64,000 bases of DNA from assembly GCF_047948215.1 (NCBI RefSeq), contig NC_134456.1:68660029-68724028 (forward strand), given 5' to 3'. Positions 48,445 to 61,562 of this stretch are shown piece by piece. The DNA comes from Lycorma delicatula (lineage: Eukaryota > Arthropoda > Insecta > Hemiptera > Fulgoridae). A program made the translations under genes and the position numbers. The first letter of the stretch is position 1, and each line of letters opens with the position of its first letter. A model generated the notes under the pieces. The model saw only the letters and a list, made by a program, of their open reading frames with translations. It was not told the origin of the DNA and searched no databases.

Positions 48445-48683
48445 TTTACTCTTTTCTTAAAACGCAAATGAAACCGCCACTTTTATTCTTCTACGACAGC
48501 AAGCAGGCTCTCGGAGACAGCTACTTGCGTTTCTTCTTCTATATTTCATCCAATGACGCAAGCTATAATCACATGGTTTACTCTTTTCTCATCAAGCAAA
48601 ATGAAACCGCTATTTATATTCTCCGACAACAGGCATGCGTGGCGTAATTTTCATTTATATTTCGTCAGATGGCGCAAGCTATT
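48445..48683. repeat. Imperfect tandem duplication, two units
   Basis: Unit 1 (about 48445-48572) and unit 2 (about 48580-48683) share, in order, CTCTTTTCT, GCAAATGAAACCGC / GCAAAATGAAACCGC, TTTATATTCT-type, CGACA, CATTTATATTTCGTC-type and TGACGCAAGCTAT / TGGCGCAAGCTAT. The units are diverged, so the duplication is old. Confidence 0.75.
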
Positions 48684-48991
48684 AAGGTTCAGAAAGTACT
48701 AGGATATGTATTAAAAGATTATTATGAAAAAAAAATGTTTTAATAAATTATACTTACGAATATAATAGAATATGAATTAGATTCGGCTAAATTTAAGCAT
48801 TCATAAAAAACGATGGGCAAGAAATTCAAGAGATACCTGTATATTTTTCTTAGAGAAAAAGAAGTAATCAATATACACACAAGATATAACAAAAATAACT
48901 GATATAAAAAAAAAACACTTTCTATGTAAAAGTATCATTGAATCTCCTTAACACAAAAACAAAAATATATAAAAAATGGTGAACAAAACAA

Positions 48992-49573
48992 TCCCCCTAA
49001 AACAGCTACAGTGAAATTATCACTCAAAAAACAATTGTTTGTCCTGAACCCGCAAAAAATTGATTTACAAAGAAACTAAAAATGTTATTTGCCATTCTCA
49101 AATTTCTCTAAAACACAATTCTTTGCTTCAAACGCTGAGAAAAAACATTTAATAAAATTAAGTTGTGCAAAAATTTGAAAAAAATTATAAAAATTACCTG
49201 AACCTTATGAATTTATAAAAATTCACTTTCACGGGACTGTTTCAAAAAAATCACAAACAACCGGTTTAGAAAAAAATACACAAAGCTACTCAATCGTTAA
49301 GTGCAGCATCTATTTAAAGTAACTTTATTTTGTAATTGAAACAGCCCTGTGGCGAATAAATTTCTGTAATATTTTTTTAATTTTTTTCACAACTGAAATG
49401 TTTTAGTGAATGTTAAATATTTTTCTCTGCGTTTGAAGCAAAGAATTGTGTTTTAAAGAAGTTTGAGAGTAGCAAATAGTATTCAGTTTCTTCGTACATA
49501 AAGTTTTTGTGGATTCGGGGCAAATAGTTGTTTTTTGAGGGATACTTTCACTCTGTAAATATTTTTAGGTGCT
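48992..49573. mobile_element. Foldback element with long inverted arms (1)
   Basis: The left arm (about 48992-49250) and right arm (about 49325-49573) are reverse complements with substitutions and small gaps. A perfect core is 49110-49135 against 49429-49454 (26 bases). The outer ends CCCTAAAA and TTTTTAGG match, as do CTCAAAAAACAA and its complement further in. The spacer is about 75 bases with no open frame. It resembles a MITE or foldback transposon. A transcript would form a hairpin of roughly 250 base pairs. Confidence 0.85.
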
Positions 49574-50915
49574 TGTATTATTTACAATTTTTATTATCTA
49601 TTGGAAATAAAAATAGTGACTTATGGTCGTCTTTTGATTGACCGAAACAAAAAAATAACATCACCAGAAAAAAATTAATAAAAAGAAAAAAACCAACATG
49701 AATAAAGCTTATCAATTTAATTGCCGTTACTTTGTCTTATTATAAATTTACCTGAAAATATTCATTTCCTGTAATTATTTAAAAAATTAATATTAAACTT
49801 CACTTATTTATTCACCATACAAAAGTAACAGAATAAAACAATAATTCGTGATAATTTGAAAGAAATTTTGAAGGAAAAATAGTTTAAAAAATCTGTATCA
49901 CAACTTCTCATCTTTTTTTTAAAATTAAATTCTGAATTGGCACAGTTCCTATGTAATTCTTCGCGCACATTGCTGATCAGCATTTCTCACATTTAAGGTT
50001 TATGTATTTTCAATCCTTTATCAAGAAAAACTAGAAAAACTTTCTTTCGCTTGTCATTAAGATATAACTTACTCGTCAAAACCTTGAATATAAAATTGAT
50101 AAACTGCTCATGAAATTCAACGGCAATTTATGTTCTGCTTGCCAGATTGCTAATTAAGTTTTAACGTAAAGAACCTATCGACTCTTCTCAGTCTTTAACG
50201 TCTTGTTAACTGTCTCAAGTTTGTCTATTAATTTTTAACTCGTCTCGGTATCTTTCTATTTCAACTACATCGTGAAATCAGAATCATGTTCTTTAGAAAA
50301 AACTAATCCAAACTTTTACAACCTTACTCTAACAAAAAAATCCTCATTTGGGCATAGAGATAATGGAAAAAATATAGTTTGAAGTAACAACTTATTGGTA
50401 AAAGTATAATTTAAATTTTAGTACTTACTAAAATTAACTTTACTTTTATATTGGTAAATAAACATGTGATTTATCAGTTCCGTTTTCGAATCAATCTTCA
50501 TTTGAAAATTAATATTAATTAGATAGAAGTCAGTTGCTTTCCCTATCAAAGAACTATATTCTGGAATGACAAAATATATGCTTACAGTCGGTTGCAGCAA
50601 CGGTGCATTTAAGTGTTCATTGATTACGATTTACAACTTTTTAGTTATAATTTGCTGATATATGGATAAATGGCGTTCCTTATTAACTGTAATCCATAAG
50701 CAATTTTGGATTACAGATATATTGGTAAAGTACAAAAACCAACTCACACCAAAGGTACGTTAATTGTCGATTTATTTACGATAGGCTTATCCTGATCTTT
50801 GATAGAAATAAATTTGCATACGTATAACAATTTCCGATTGTAATTATTCTGGCGGTCAATTGTAGTTAGGTACCTACAATCTTATCTTATTGACGTTTAC
50901 GTAGACCTAAAAAAA
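49574..50915. other. AT-rich non-coding sequence
   Basis: Nothing recognised. Confidence 0.55.
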
Positions 50916-51193
50916 ATGTTTGTTGGATGTAACTGTAGTTGTTTGTTTTCCGAGGATCCAAGTATACGTGTCTTGAGGGACTGCCAAAGCGTCAAGACGC
51001 CGGGTTTATTGAAAGAAAGAAGACAAGTTACGGGCCGAGCCGGGACAGCGAAGTAAATATTTCTACACCGCTCCATCACAATCCATCACTTAGCCGACCG
51101 CAACAAGTGGGTCCGCCACCTGCCTGGTTCCGAACCAACTTTCCTCTTAACATATTTATCCTCATCAACTCGGGTAGCTATTCTTGGCAATAA
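50916..51193 (+). other. GC-richer block with a 46-codon ATG frame
   Basis: An ATG at 50916 opens a 46-codon frame ending TAA at 51054-51056. It contains SEDPSIRVLRDCQSVKTPG and a basic end. The GC-rich composition continues to about 51180, past the stop, with CCGACCGCAACAAGTGGGTCC (in pieces) and CCTGGTTCCGAACC. No domain is recognised. It could be a small gene, an exon or a mobile-element fragment. Confidence 0.25.
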
Positions 51194-51753
51194 CAATACA
51201 CTGTCTATCACTCCCTGGAGTGTTTAATAAATTTCGTTTAACTCTTGTCTCGATTTTGATTGTAGAAAACACTAGATACAAGATTTTACTTTTAATTTAA
51301 TATACTCCGTAATTTAATTTTCGATCATTAATTTAACTAAAACAAACATGGCACCTACTAATTTATGTTTGCGAATTTAAGTACATCATATAATAACCAA
51401 CTTTTGTGGCTTAATTATCATCCTCATCCTGTAATCCTGAAGCTCGAATTCCGTAAAGAATTGGCATCTTTCGTCATACGTTAAAAAATTTCCGTTCAAT
51501 TTCATTTCTATAAGATGTAAACTAACTTGGTAAATTAATCCTATAAAACAATTCTAGTTATGAAAGTATTTGATTTTCTTTTAAAAGAGTTTACTATTAT
51601 TTCATGTTAAACGAACAACTATGTATATTAATGACATCAAATAAAATGAGATAACCTAACAACATTCAATAATTCATTTTCTTTTATGGAAACCAATAAT
51701 TATTTAACCGCAGTTTATTACCTTGACTTAATAATGCAAACTTTATATACGAG

Positions 51754-51796
<43 letters not shown>

Positions 51797-51860
51797 ATAT
51801 GAATTTTCACTTAAATGTAATTTATTTAAGTTTATTTTCTTCTTGACTGGATAGAATTAA
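51194..51860. other. AT-rich non-coding sequence with (TA)n(TG)n microsatellite
   Basis: A compound TA then TG run lies at about 51755-51798. Nothing else is recognised. Confidence 0.6.
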
Positions 51861-52317
51861 ATATAATAACAAGACATAGTTTACTTAATAGTATTATCTT
51901 TATTAATCTCTTGGGTTAACCAATCAACTATACAAACTTATTAATTAAATTCACTACCTTTCATTTAGAATTCTCTAAGCTTTCTTAGGTGATAATACAC
52001 ATCATACAAGATACTCTTAAATACTAAGAAATTAACTTTGTACGAATCCTAGATAACAATACTTTATTCCCACCCTTGTTGTTATAGATCCCCTACTTAA
52101 CAACGGTGGGGATAAAATATTGTTATCTAAGATTAGTAGACCAGTTAATTTCTTAGTTTGTAAGAGAATCTTGTATGAATGTGTTTTGTCACATGAGGAA
52201 GCTTAGAGAATTCTAAGTGAAACGTAGTGAATTTATAAGTTTGTGTAGTTGACTGGTTAACCCAAGAGATTAATAAAAGTAATATTTTTAATAAAATATG
52301 TCTTGTTATTATATATA
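51861..52317. mobile_element. Foldback element with long inverted arms (2)
   Basis: The left arm (51861-52080) and right arm (52099-52317) are reverse complements along almost their whole length. A perfect core is 51899-51922 against 52254-52277 (24 bases). The ends read ATAATAACAAGACAT and ATGTCTTGTTATTAT. The spacer is only about 18 bases, so this is nearly a complete palindrome of about 457 bases. There is no open frame. The flanks are TA-rich, so any TA or TTAA target duplication cannot be defined. Confidence 0.9.
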
Positions 52318-52692
52318 TATTAAATTTAACTAATCAGGAAATCGATAAAACAAACGTAAAAAATATATGATACTTTTTGGTAAAGTAAGTAACTATTTTA
52401 ATTTAGTCACCAATTAATTTAGCTACTAATGAATTTGATTAGTTTATTTGTAATAACAAAAGAAAGACCCTAATAATTTCAGATGTCTGTATATTTCATA
52501 TAACATATAGGATAGTATATAGAAAACAGTAATCGCGATGAAATATGCAATATAAAAAATTTTGTATTATAAAAAAACTGGGTACAAAGAATCTACTTTT
52601 AATTGGAGCACTTTCCACAAAAAGGAACTTAAGATAATTAAATAATTTATAGATCTTGCCATTTGATATATATATTGTCATAGGATAATTGC

Positions 52693-52696
<4 letters not shown>
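52318..52696. other. AT-rich non-coding sequence
   Basis: Nothing recognised. Confidence 0.55.
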
Positions 52697-52749
<53 letters not shown>

Positions 52750-52760
52750 ATATATATAAG

Positions 52761-52806
<46 letters not shown>
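52697..52806. repeat. Long compound (TA)n microsatellite
   Basis: Two long TA runs are separated by a short imperfect CTATATATATAAGATACA segment, about 110 bases in total. Confidence 0.95.
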
Positions 52807-52810
<4 letters not shown>

Positions 52811-55800
52811 CGTATTTATAAATATATTATTTGAAATGGTTATCGCAGTAAAATAATTTATTTACTGTCAAAATGCGAATCTATCGTTTAAGTAGAACAC
52901 GATAAAAACAACCTCTTACAGCGTAAGGTAGATAATAAATGACTGAGTAAGTCAAGGATTTAGTATATTACTGTTCATAATTAACTTTCATAATAGAAGA
53001 AATAATAAAAAAATTTCAGATTGAAGTAACGAGTCAAAGAGAGAGAATAAAAATGTTTATGTGTATTGTGATATACAGTTTTGGTAGAAGTAATAAATTT
53101 AATATTTAATAAATAAGAGTAATACAAAAGTAATGAAATATGAAAGAAAGAGAATAAGAGGAGTTAAATATTCAGAAAACAGATAATTAGCTGAAGAAGT
53201 ATTATAGTATTGATAGTTAGCTGAAGAAGTATTAGTAAGTTACAAAAATTGTCCTAGCTTGAAAAATTGGGAAATAATATATTTTCATAGTTAAGTAAAA
53301 CTTTCGTGTCAAGTGAATTGTGGGAAAACTTTAAAAATTAAAAAAAATCTAAATATCACTTATTCTACGAATAAGTAATAAAAGTAATAATTGAAGGGTA
53401 CATTCTCCTTAAAATATTTATCATTTTATAAATAATACATTTCAAACTGCCACAGTCATGAGCACATATCCACATACACATTATACTTTGTATAATTTAC
53501 TTTTCGCTTTTTTTCTCAATTTATTATAATTTTGTTATTACCAAACTGTATTTATTAATTTTAATATTTGGGTGAAGAGAAAGCAAGGAGAATAAAATGC
53601 CTTTGATATGTACTTTTATTGCAGAATACTAAAAATTGGGTGGACTGACTAAATTACAAATGAGGAGATTCTAAATTAAACCAGAAAGAAATAAACTTTT
53701 TGCAGATACAACCAAAAATATCAGTAAATTAATACAATATTTAGTGAGCATAAAATCACCAGAATGGTTACTTAAATATCAGTAAGCAACATCGGGGAAA
53801 AACTAAGGGAAGAAAAGGATCAAGATGAGTGAAGTAAAATTTAGATTAATGATGTGTTAACCTCATTATACTATTTCAAATAGAAACATAAGTATAAACA
53901 GAAACCGTATTAAGTATAAAAACTTATAGTAATAATGTTAAATATATCTTCTTTTTTTTTTATTAAAAACAATTAATATATAAGATAGTAACATTAAAAC
54001 GTTGAATAGAGAACAGTTTTATTGTACTCCTGTTATTAACGACTGCATATTGTTTTAATGTTGTTCTTGAGTGTACCGTTAATATCTTAACTTGGAACAG
54101 AGATTGTATTAAGAACAACATGGTGTCCTAAATTGTTTTTATTCGTTATAAATATTTAGTGGGCGGAGTTTATTTCACCCCACCTAAGATCCTCAAGGTC
54201 AGAACTGGACTTCGGACGCTGTTTGGTTAATACTTGTAAATCGGACTCTGCCTGTATACATACATTAGTCGCCATGCTGAATCCTTAATTTTCTCTTGCT
54301 AATAGATCTTATTTTTTGTATGTTATTTTTTATTATTTTCTGTTTTATGGTAATCTCAAGAACGTTTTTATTTTCCTATGTTCTGAATTATCTTTTCATG
54401 AATTCCGGTCGTTTTCATTCATTACAGTTGTCTTTTCTGAACCATTATTATCAAATTTATAAAGTGGATAGTTTCATGTACGTCCTACTTACAAGTTTAG
54501 CCAAATAATTCACCTGAAATAAGTGTTCCGGTCTTAGTTCATTAACATTTTTAAATTAACTGTTATTCTGTTATCTCCTAATGAGATAGTAAATTGAATA
54601 AAAAACTACGTTACACTTAAATGTTGTAATTGTTTTAATTTATAAATTCAGTGGATGGATAACTGTTCATTTACATGGTGTTTTACCTTTACTTGATTAA
54701 ACCTTGTAACGAACTTCTCGCCGACGTGCAGAAATAAAAATAATATAAGTGCAATAATATAATAATTGGGGTTATAATTTTTTAAAAAACCATAATAAGC
54801 CATTCGTTACTTATAATTCTAAAATAAATGAAAATTTGAGTATTACTATAAATTAAGTACGAGATACTTCAAGTCATTTATATGATTTTAGGCTACAGTT
54901 CATATTTTTTCTAAAACGACCCCGTATATAATGAAATATATTGTATTTCTCTTAATAGTTATAATCTTTCAAAATGTTCATAGTATTTCTAGCCTGTAAG
55001 GTGCTATACCAAATCCGTGATAAGTTACCAGATCATTGTGTTCAACGAAAAAGATCATTTCAAACATCTCAAGCCGTCGTAATTCTCAAAAATAGAAATC
55101 ATCCCATGTCTAGTTAAAATGAAATGTTACTGGTTTCCTCTGGCAATCGTTACTAAGACGAATATAGGCCTGTTCTGTTGCGTATTAGCAGGTTAACCCT
55201 TTAGACATGTAGATGATATTCATTCCTACTTATGATACCGTCACTCTGTTTACCACGGGAATAGTAGACATTATTATTGCTACTACTATGCATCACAGCT
55301 GTACAAAAAACAAGAAATTAAGGTACCACTTTGTCATGAAATAATGTATTATATATTTAGGCCTACTATATGTAATCCGTAGAGAAGTAGTAATTTTTAT
55401 TAAAAGGAAAATAAAGTGTAATCTTTAAAAATTAAATTTCATAATTATTTTTCCAAAAAAATGTACTCTAGTTATCAGTCGCTTATTATTATAAACATAA
55501 ATATTATGTTTATGTCGCTTATTACAAACATTATTTGATAATGTTTCACTTTAAAACAAAGACTAACATACTCTAATTCAAGGTTACGTATAAATTTCAG
55601 AAGGCATAGGTTGCTAGGCTTTTACCTGATGAACACTTTAAACCAGCTTCCAACCTTTTTTTTGTTAAAAATTGTTTTTAATGTAATATGGAAACCGATT
55701 TCATCGTACAAATTTAGAGTAGAAGGATCTCGATAAGCAAAGGTTGAAAGGGGTCACAGATTCAGGATACTGCCAACGCCTTTCGAATAGTTTAAGTGTA

Positions 55801-56924
55801 GTTTCTCATCACTTCAATAGTAATAAAGGTTATACAATAGGGTATAACCGGACATGAATTATCGTTTGAATTGTTTTTGATGTTTTCGTAGAATAGATGA
55901 ATGGATGCTAATACCTAACAAAATGTATTATCATTTTGTATTTAATTAGTAACCAAATTATATGTTAAGAATTTAGAATTTACAAAATAAATATTACTAT
56001 GTTAACGGTAATGATTGTTGAGAGGTTGTTTTATAATTATATTTACAGGGAGCTTTCATTTCAAAATTCAATTTTTATTTCAACAAAATTAAAGGAATTT
56101 GAATAGTGTGTACATATATAGACGCTGGAGTTTGTTTAGCGGAATATAATACCCAAGTATTACATCTAAATCAGTATACGGACGGCATTGTTTCTGCTTT
56201 ATTATTGTATGGATGGAAAAGAGAAAAGTGCACTACGTATGCTCTTTCAACTCTTTCCATTTAGGCCTCCTCGTGGGTCGGTCAGGCTTGTACTGGTGTT
56301 ACTCATTAAAACTTTTGATTCCATTAATTAACTGGTTTTGCATATTCATTTTGGCCCTGTCTCTATGGATATATTTATATATATATACATTGTTCGCCCT
56401 CTTTCTTTGTTGCATTGACCACTAACCTTTTATGCAAATATAAAGCTAAATCTCTTTATATTAGGTTATTCAGTTTATTAAAAAAGAATAATAAATAAAT
56501 GTAACAACTTAGTAAGTAGTTCTCGGTTAAAAGAGAATTTCGCTGTAATTGATGTCAATTTTGGGTATTACCGTATTAACGAATAGTCGATAGGTGATAA
56601 TGAGGTGTAGGTTTTTGGTTATTCTTTTTATTATAGATTAGGCCACTGAACATGTAGTATGAATTGAAGAAAATACGAGTATGTAGGTATGTGTATATAT
56701 TTATATAAAAAATTATTTTTTTCACTTATTGCTTGGACTTTTCGTCCACTGTTTTAACGCTTTTGCAGCGATTGCTTCGTCATTGGAAAATTTATGCGGA
56801 AACTAAATTGTAAGCATAATTTAAACAAAAATGTTTTTTTCCTTATGCGTACATTGCAATCTGTTCTAGTGAACAATACTCTACCCCCTCCACAGACCAA
56901 TGAAATTAGGATTATAAGTATTGC
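52807..56924. other. AT-rich non-coding sequence
   Basis: No supported gene. A small duplicated segment TAGCTGAAGAAGTATTA occurs twice near 53189-53232. GC-richer patches at 54185-54280 and 56205-56300 lack convincing exon borders. Confidence 0.5.
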
Positions 56925-57150
56925 AAGTAAATGAGTTGTAGTCTTGTACAGGTTCAGGACAACCGTTCCTGAGACTGGTTAACTGAACCGCAACCACCAA
57001 AGTACACCGGTATCCACTCTAGTATTCAAATCCTATAAAAGCAACTAACCTTTATTAGAATTTGAACCTCAGAACCTTCGGCATCGAAAATCAGCTGTTA
57101 AACAACTGATTTGCGACAGCGAGTTAATCACTGGACCAATCTTATGGGTG
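56925..57150 (-). mobile_element. SINE-B copy 8, truncated tail
   Basis: Minus-strand copy. The head TTGGTCCAGTGATTAACTCGC, the AAATCAGTTG...CAGCTGATTTT hairpin, GAGGTTCAAATTC, GGATTTGAATACTAGAG and GGATACCGGTGTACTTTGG are clear. The 3' tail beyond CTGTACAAGACTAC is lost or decayed, and no target-site duplication is visible. Confidence 0.8.
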
Positions 57151-57322
57151 AAAGCATAATTATACATATTAAAAATATTAATTATTTTTTTAAATTAATT
57201 TCCAAGTAATATTTCGGATGAAATAGCTAAAATAATAAACATGAAATAATAAAACAAACCAGTATGGACTTTTTTTAAGTATTCTGGAACTAGGATGCAA
57301 TTCGCTAGATTACATTCACACG
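57151..57322. other. AT-rich non-coding sequence
   Basis: Nothing recognised. Confidence 0.5.
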
Positions 57323-57358
57323 CGCGCGTGCCAACACGCACACACACACACACACACA
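57323..57358. repeat. (CG)n/(CA)n microsatellite
   Basis: A short CGCGCG run is followed by a pure CA run at 57339-57357. Confidence 0.95.
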
Positions 57359-58656
57359 ATTATAACTGAATATTTTCCACTGCTGGCTTAAAAGATTTTT
57401 ATCAGGAATTTTCATAAACGTTACCAATTTACTAATTGAAATTAAGTCTACATGTTACTAAAAAATGTTGTTTTTTTCATCATATTTCATACATCACCAA
57501 AATGAAATAAAAGAGTTTGTTATTAACTATTGTCTGTTCGATGAATAACTGAACTTTTAACCCTGATTTAAAAGTTAAGGCATGTATTTTTGCGTAACCT
57601 TGACATGTTAAAAAATTTCAAAATAATTATAAATTTTTCAACAATTTTTGTTAAAAAATTGTAAAATTTTGAACAGCGTTCGGATTGATCTGGTGAAACT
57701 TAATTTCTGGGATTTATATCCTGAGGATACATTCAACCAAAAGAATCCAAGAAACAAACATTTTTTATAATTATATAAAAATAATGTGATTCAGATGGGG
57801 AAGCCCTCTTGGTGAAATTTTGTCGGTTATATAAATTGAGATTCATTTTAGTAAAATTACATCAACGGAAATAATAAATTTTAAACAAATTCTCAGATAT
57901 AACACACTCTTTCTCCTATAATTATTTTTTTTTAATTTCAGCGAAAATTTTCATGGGATAAATCAAGTAGAAATTTAATTATTTTTTATAATAAATTTTT
58001 TTTTCAATTTTAATGAGGTCATGAACATCTTCTGGTAGAAAGAGTTTATTTTTTAGGAATTATTAGACAATATGTTAAAAGTAAAAAATAAAGAAACATA
58101 AATGTTTTCAAAGAAATTGACTTTAAAATTTTAACCCTGTGATAGATATGAGAACTGATTCTAAACGCCGTTTGATTCGGATAATTTATGGTAAATATAA
58201 AAGTGTACTATAATAATTTCATAAATAATAACTAACTTTATATGACAAATATTTAGGGAAACGTTTACTGTAACAGCTTTATTTCATGAGAGTTTTACGG
58301 GATATTGTTCACAGTGATAAATCCATATGAAATTTTGTATGAAGAAGGATAATCATCTTTTAAGTATTTCTCTTTAATCTCTCTGATTTTTTCATCATCT
58401 ATGTTATATTACGTATTATGTAATAGCTTATCGTAGTTGCTTTTATCTATTTCGTCTGTCGTTACATGTCGTATCGGCACCCTGCTACTGTAAACAATGC
58501 GTTAAAATTTATTTTACGAAACATAGACCTAAATATTTCAGTTCGATTATCACTTATCGTGATTTTCAGCCTGTACTACGAAATTAGCAGTTTACCTTTT
58601 TGTTTGATATTAACTTGTATAGTTTTTGTGTAAAATATAAAATCAAAATTTACGTA
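57359..58656. other. AT-rich non-coding sequence
   Basis: Nothing recognised. Confidence 0.55.
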
Positions 58657-59041
58657 CTATATATATATATATATATACTAGTATCACCGACGCGGCTTCA
58701 CCCGCGCTGTCTGGATACACCCCTTTTAAGGTCGAATTTCAAAAAATTTAGAAATTAGTTTTAAATATTCATGAAGATATATATATATATCTTCATATCA
58801 TGAAGATTGCACACACCAAAGTTAAGTTGATACTTTTATTTTTAACAGAGATATTTTAAAAAATAGTAAATTTCATTGTACTCCAATTTTAACTCTTCAA
58901 ACTCGGAATTTCAATACATCGTTAGATGGATGTGTATACAATTTTTCATCGATTTATTTTCAATAGTTTTTGCTGGGCGTTATTGTGAGTCACTCGTGAT
59001 GTGTTCATGAGTGATATATATATATATATATATATATATGA
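58657..59041 (+). mobile_element. Microsatellite-bounded dispersed element
   Basis: A body of about 340 bases lies between two TA microsatellites (58657-58676 and 59015-59039). It begins CTAGTATCACC, then a small GC hairpin (CGCGG-CTTCAC-CCGCG), and ends with GTGAGTCACTCGTGATG and CATGAGTGATATATA. An internal perfect palindrome ATGAAGATATA/TATATCTTCAT lies near 58769-58797. From memory, similar GACGCGGCTTC...CCCGCG motifs beside TA repeats are widespread in insect genomes. The class is unresolved. Confidence 0.5.
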
Positions 59042-61547
59042 TATACGTATAGATATATGAAAAATGGAAAAAAAGTACAAATATAAAGAAAAGAATGTTA
59101 ATGTACGTAAAACAGAAATATTATGTAACTATAGGAAGTATTTGGTAATCTTTTTAGAAATAAATAAAATCCAAGCAATTAAAAAGTAGTAGAAAACTGA
59201 CGATAACAACTTAACTGGAATGATAATGAACTTTTGAGCGAGTATCTGATCTAGTAAAATGTTATCGGTTGTACCCAGAAAATTTTAATTGACTCTTATA
59301 AGTGTTTAGACAAGGTATCGTCTAATACGGTATGATTGTATTATATTTTTCTTATTTAGAAGAAATATGTTTTATAATTTACAAGTATTTTAGTAGAATT
59401 ATGTAATTATTTCGTGACTAAAAACAGTGAGCTTTAATTGAACAATTTAAGTCAAAAGAAATTATCGTAGATCGCTGCACTTGTTCTTTTTTTGTAAAAA
59501 CAAAAAAATTAAAAATAATTTTGAGTAATTTTTGTATAAATCCATTGTTTCAGGAAGAAGTATTGCGAAAATGAAAAAAGAAAACATTTTCAGCTTTTAT
59601 TGTCATGACATTTCCGAAATTATTTCTTAAAAAATAAATCCTTGCATGTATATCTAAACTGTTTCAATAAAAAATAAACTGAATAATTTTTTTAAATTAT
59701 ACATTTAGAGACTGGTTTATGAGACAAAATAATTTGTTCAAAAATAAGTTTAAAGAAAGAAAATTTTTTGAAGATTTATGTATTTATCGTTTTTTTTTTT
59801 GTTAATTTTAGTCGGCTGGTTTAAAAAAATTCTTAAAATCCAAACTGAAATACATAAATTACATTTAGCCTTAACATCGACGTTTAGATTGCAATTACTG
59901 TTTCTAATTCACTGGTAATTAAACTTGATCATTACTCTGCTGAATGTAATTAAAATGTTATTAAGAGTTACTTATCTAACGCGATAAAGGGTTATTAAAC
60001 TAATACTCTAAAATGTTTTACTGCAAGGAAAAATGTTTCTCCTATTTACTGCAGTTTGAATGCTTTGCCAGCCAGATTAATTAAAAATTAATTTGTATTT
60101 TTGTGACAAATTTATGATACTAATCCTGTTTTAAAGACTAAGTTTTTTTAATTTTTATTTGAAACAATTACTATAAAAGTAAATAAATTATTAACTAATT
60201 AAAAGTGTCCGAAAATTTGTTTGCAATTTATTAAAATATGATACTTATTCTTAAAGTAGATCGATCATTTGAATCGGTCATTAGAACTCCCGCTTTTTTA
60301 GGGTGTAATTTTTCATTGTTTTCTTGTTCTTAATCGTACATATTGTTTAATCTTTGTTTTTCGGTGATAAATTAAAGCTTTTAGATATATTTTGTATTTT
60401 CTTTATCTGTTTTACTTTTGCCTAAGTGATTTATATTGTTGTGTAACAAAACTTTCTAAAAGCAAAACTCACCTATACGTATGTCCACTGTGTATAATGG
60501 TGATACTTAAATATACGTATTAATTTTTTATTCTCAAATGTTTTGCTGGCGTTCACAAGGAAATACTCAGAAAAAATATTCTTTGGTTTTCAATCGTAAA
60601 CGTTTGCTATCAAGCTATCAAATGAAAGTTAAAATATGAATTAAAAGGATATATTCACTATAGCATATATATTCTTTTCAGACTAAGGGAGGTCAATAGG
60701 AATAAGTAAAATAGGCTCTCTACCTCTCCTCTTTAGTATAATTTTTATGTTTGTATACATACAAACATTTAAGGTGAGTTTTCAGGATTATTAAAACGGT
60801 CTAAGTTAGTAAATATTTCAGGGCAGTTTAATTACATAACTTAATGAAGCTGTTTTAATTATTCATTAAAGTAACGGATTCGTACTTCAGCATTACGTGG
60901 AAGATTGAAGATTTCATTTTATTTAACTTGTGCGTTGAATATTTATTATTTTCATACAGAATTTCGCAAAATTTTAATATCAGAAAAACAATTTAATTAT
61001 TTCGTTTTAAAAAATAGTGTATCCAAAAAAAAGATAAAAAACTACACATTTTTTCGCTTAAATAACGATTTTATTTATTTGTATATTACTTTTAAATCTA
61101 TTTATCTAACAAATAATTAATAAATATTTAAAACTTAAAAATCTAAATGTTATACCGACTCAATTAGTTTAATATTTAACCAAAAATATGTTGGCCGGTC
61201 AAATGAGTTACATCCTTGTAAAAAAAGTACCTGATTTATTTTGTATGCTTCTTATTTATATCGACTGCGTTCTTCGTTTTTCTTGAATTATGATTTTGGA
61301 CACAGTATTACAGTAAGCATTGCAATTCAAATTTGAGGAAGTTTGGACATTATAAAGATCTTCAGAGAGAACTAAATGGATTATTTCCTCATCTTAACTA
61401 GTTTACTACTTAAAGTTATTCTTCTGTCGGTTAAAAATAACAACTTTCTTACCTAAGAGTTTAGCTTTGAGGCAAATGGAAGCAATCTTTCAAATTGATA
61501 AAAATATAAATTTATCTGTAGGCAAAGCAGAAACATTAACGGCATCC
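59042..61547. other. AT-rich non-coding sequence
   Basis: Nothing recognised. Confidence 0.55.
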
Positions 61548-61562
61548 GGGTTATTAATAGCT
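61548..61562. repeat. Target-site duplication, left copy (SINE-B copy 9)
   Basis: GGGTTATTAATAGCT matches 61849-61863 exactly. Confidence 0.95.
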
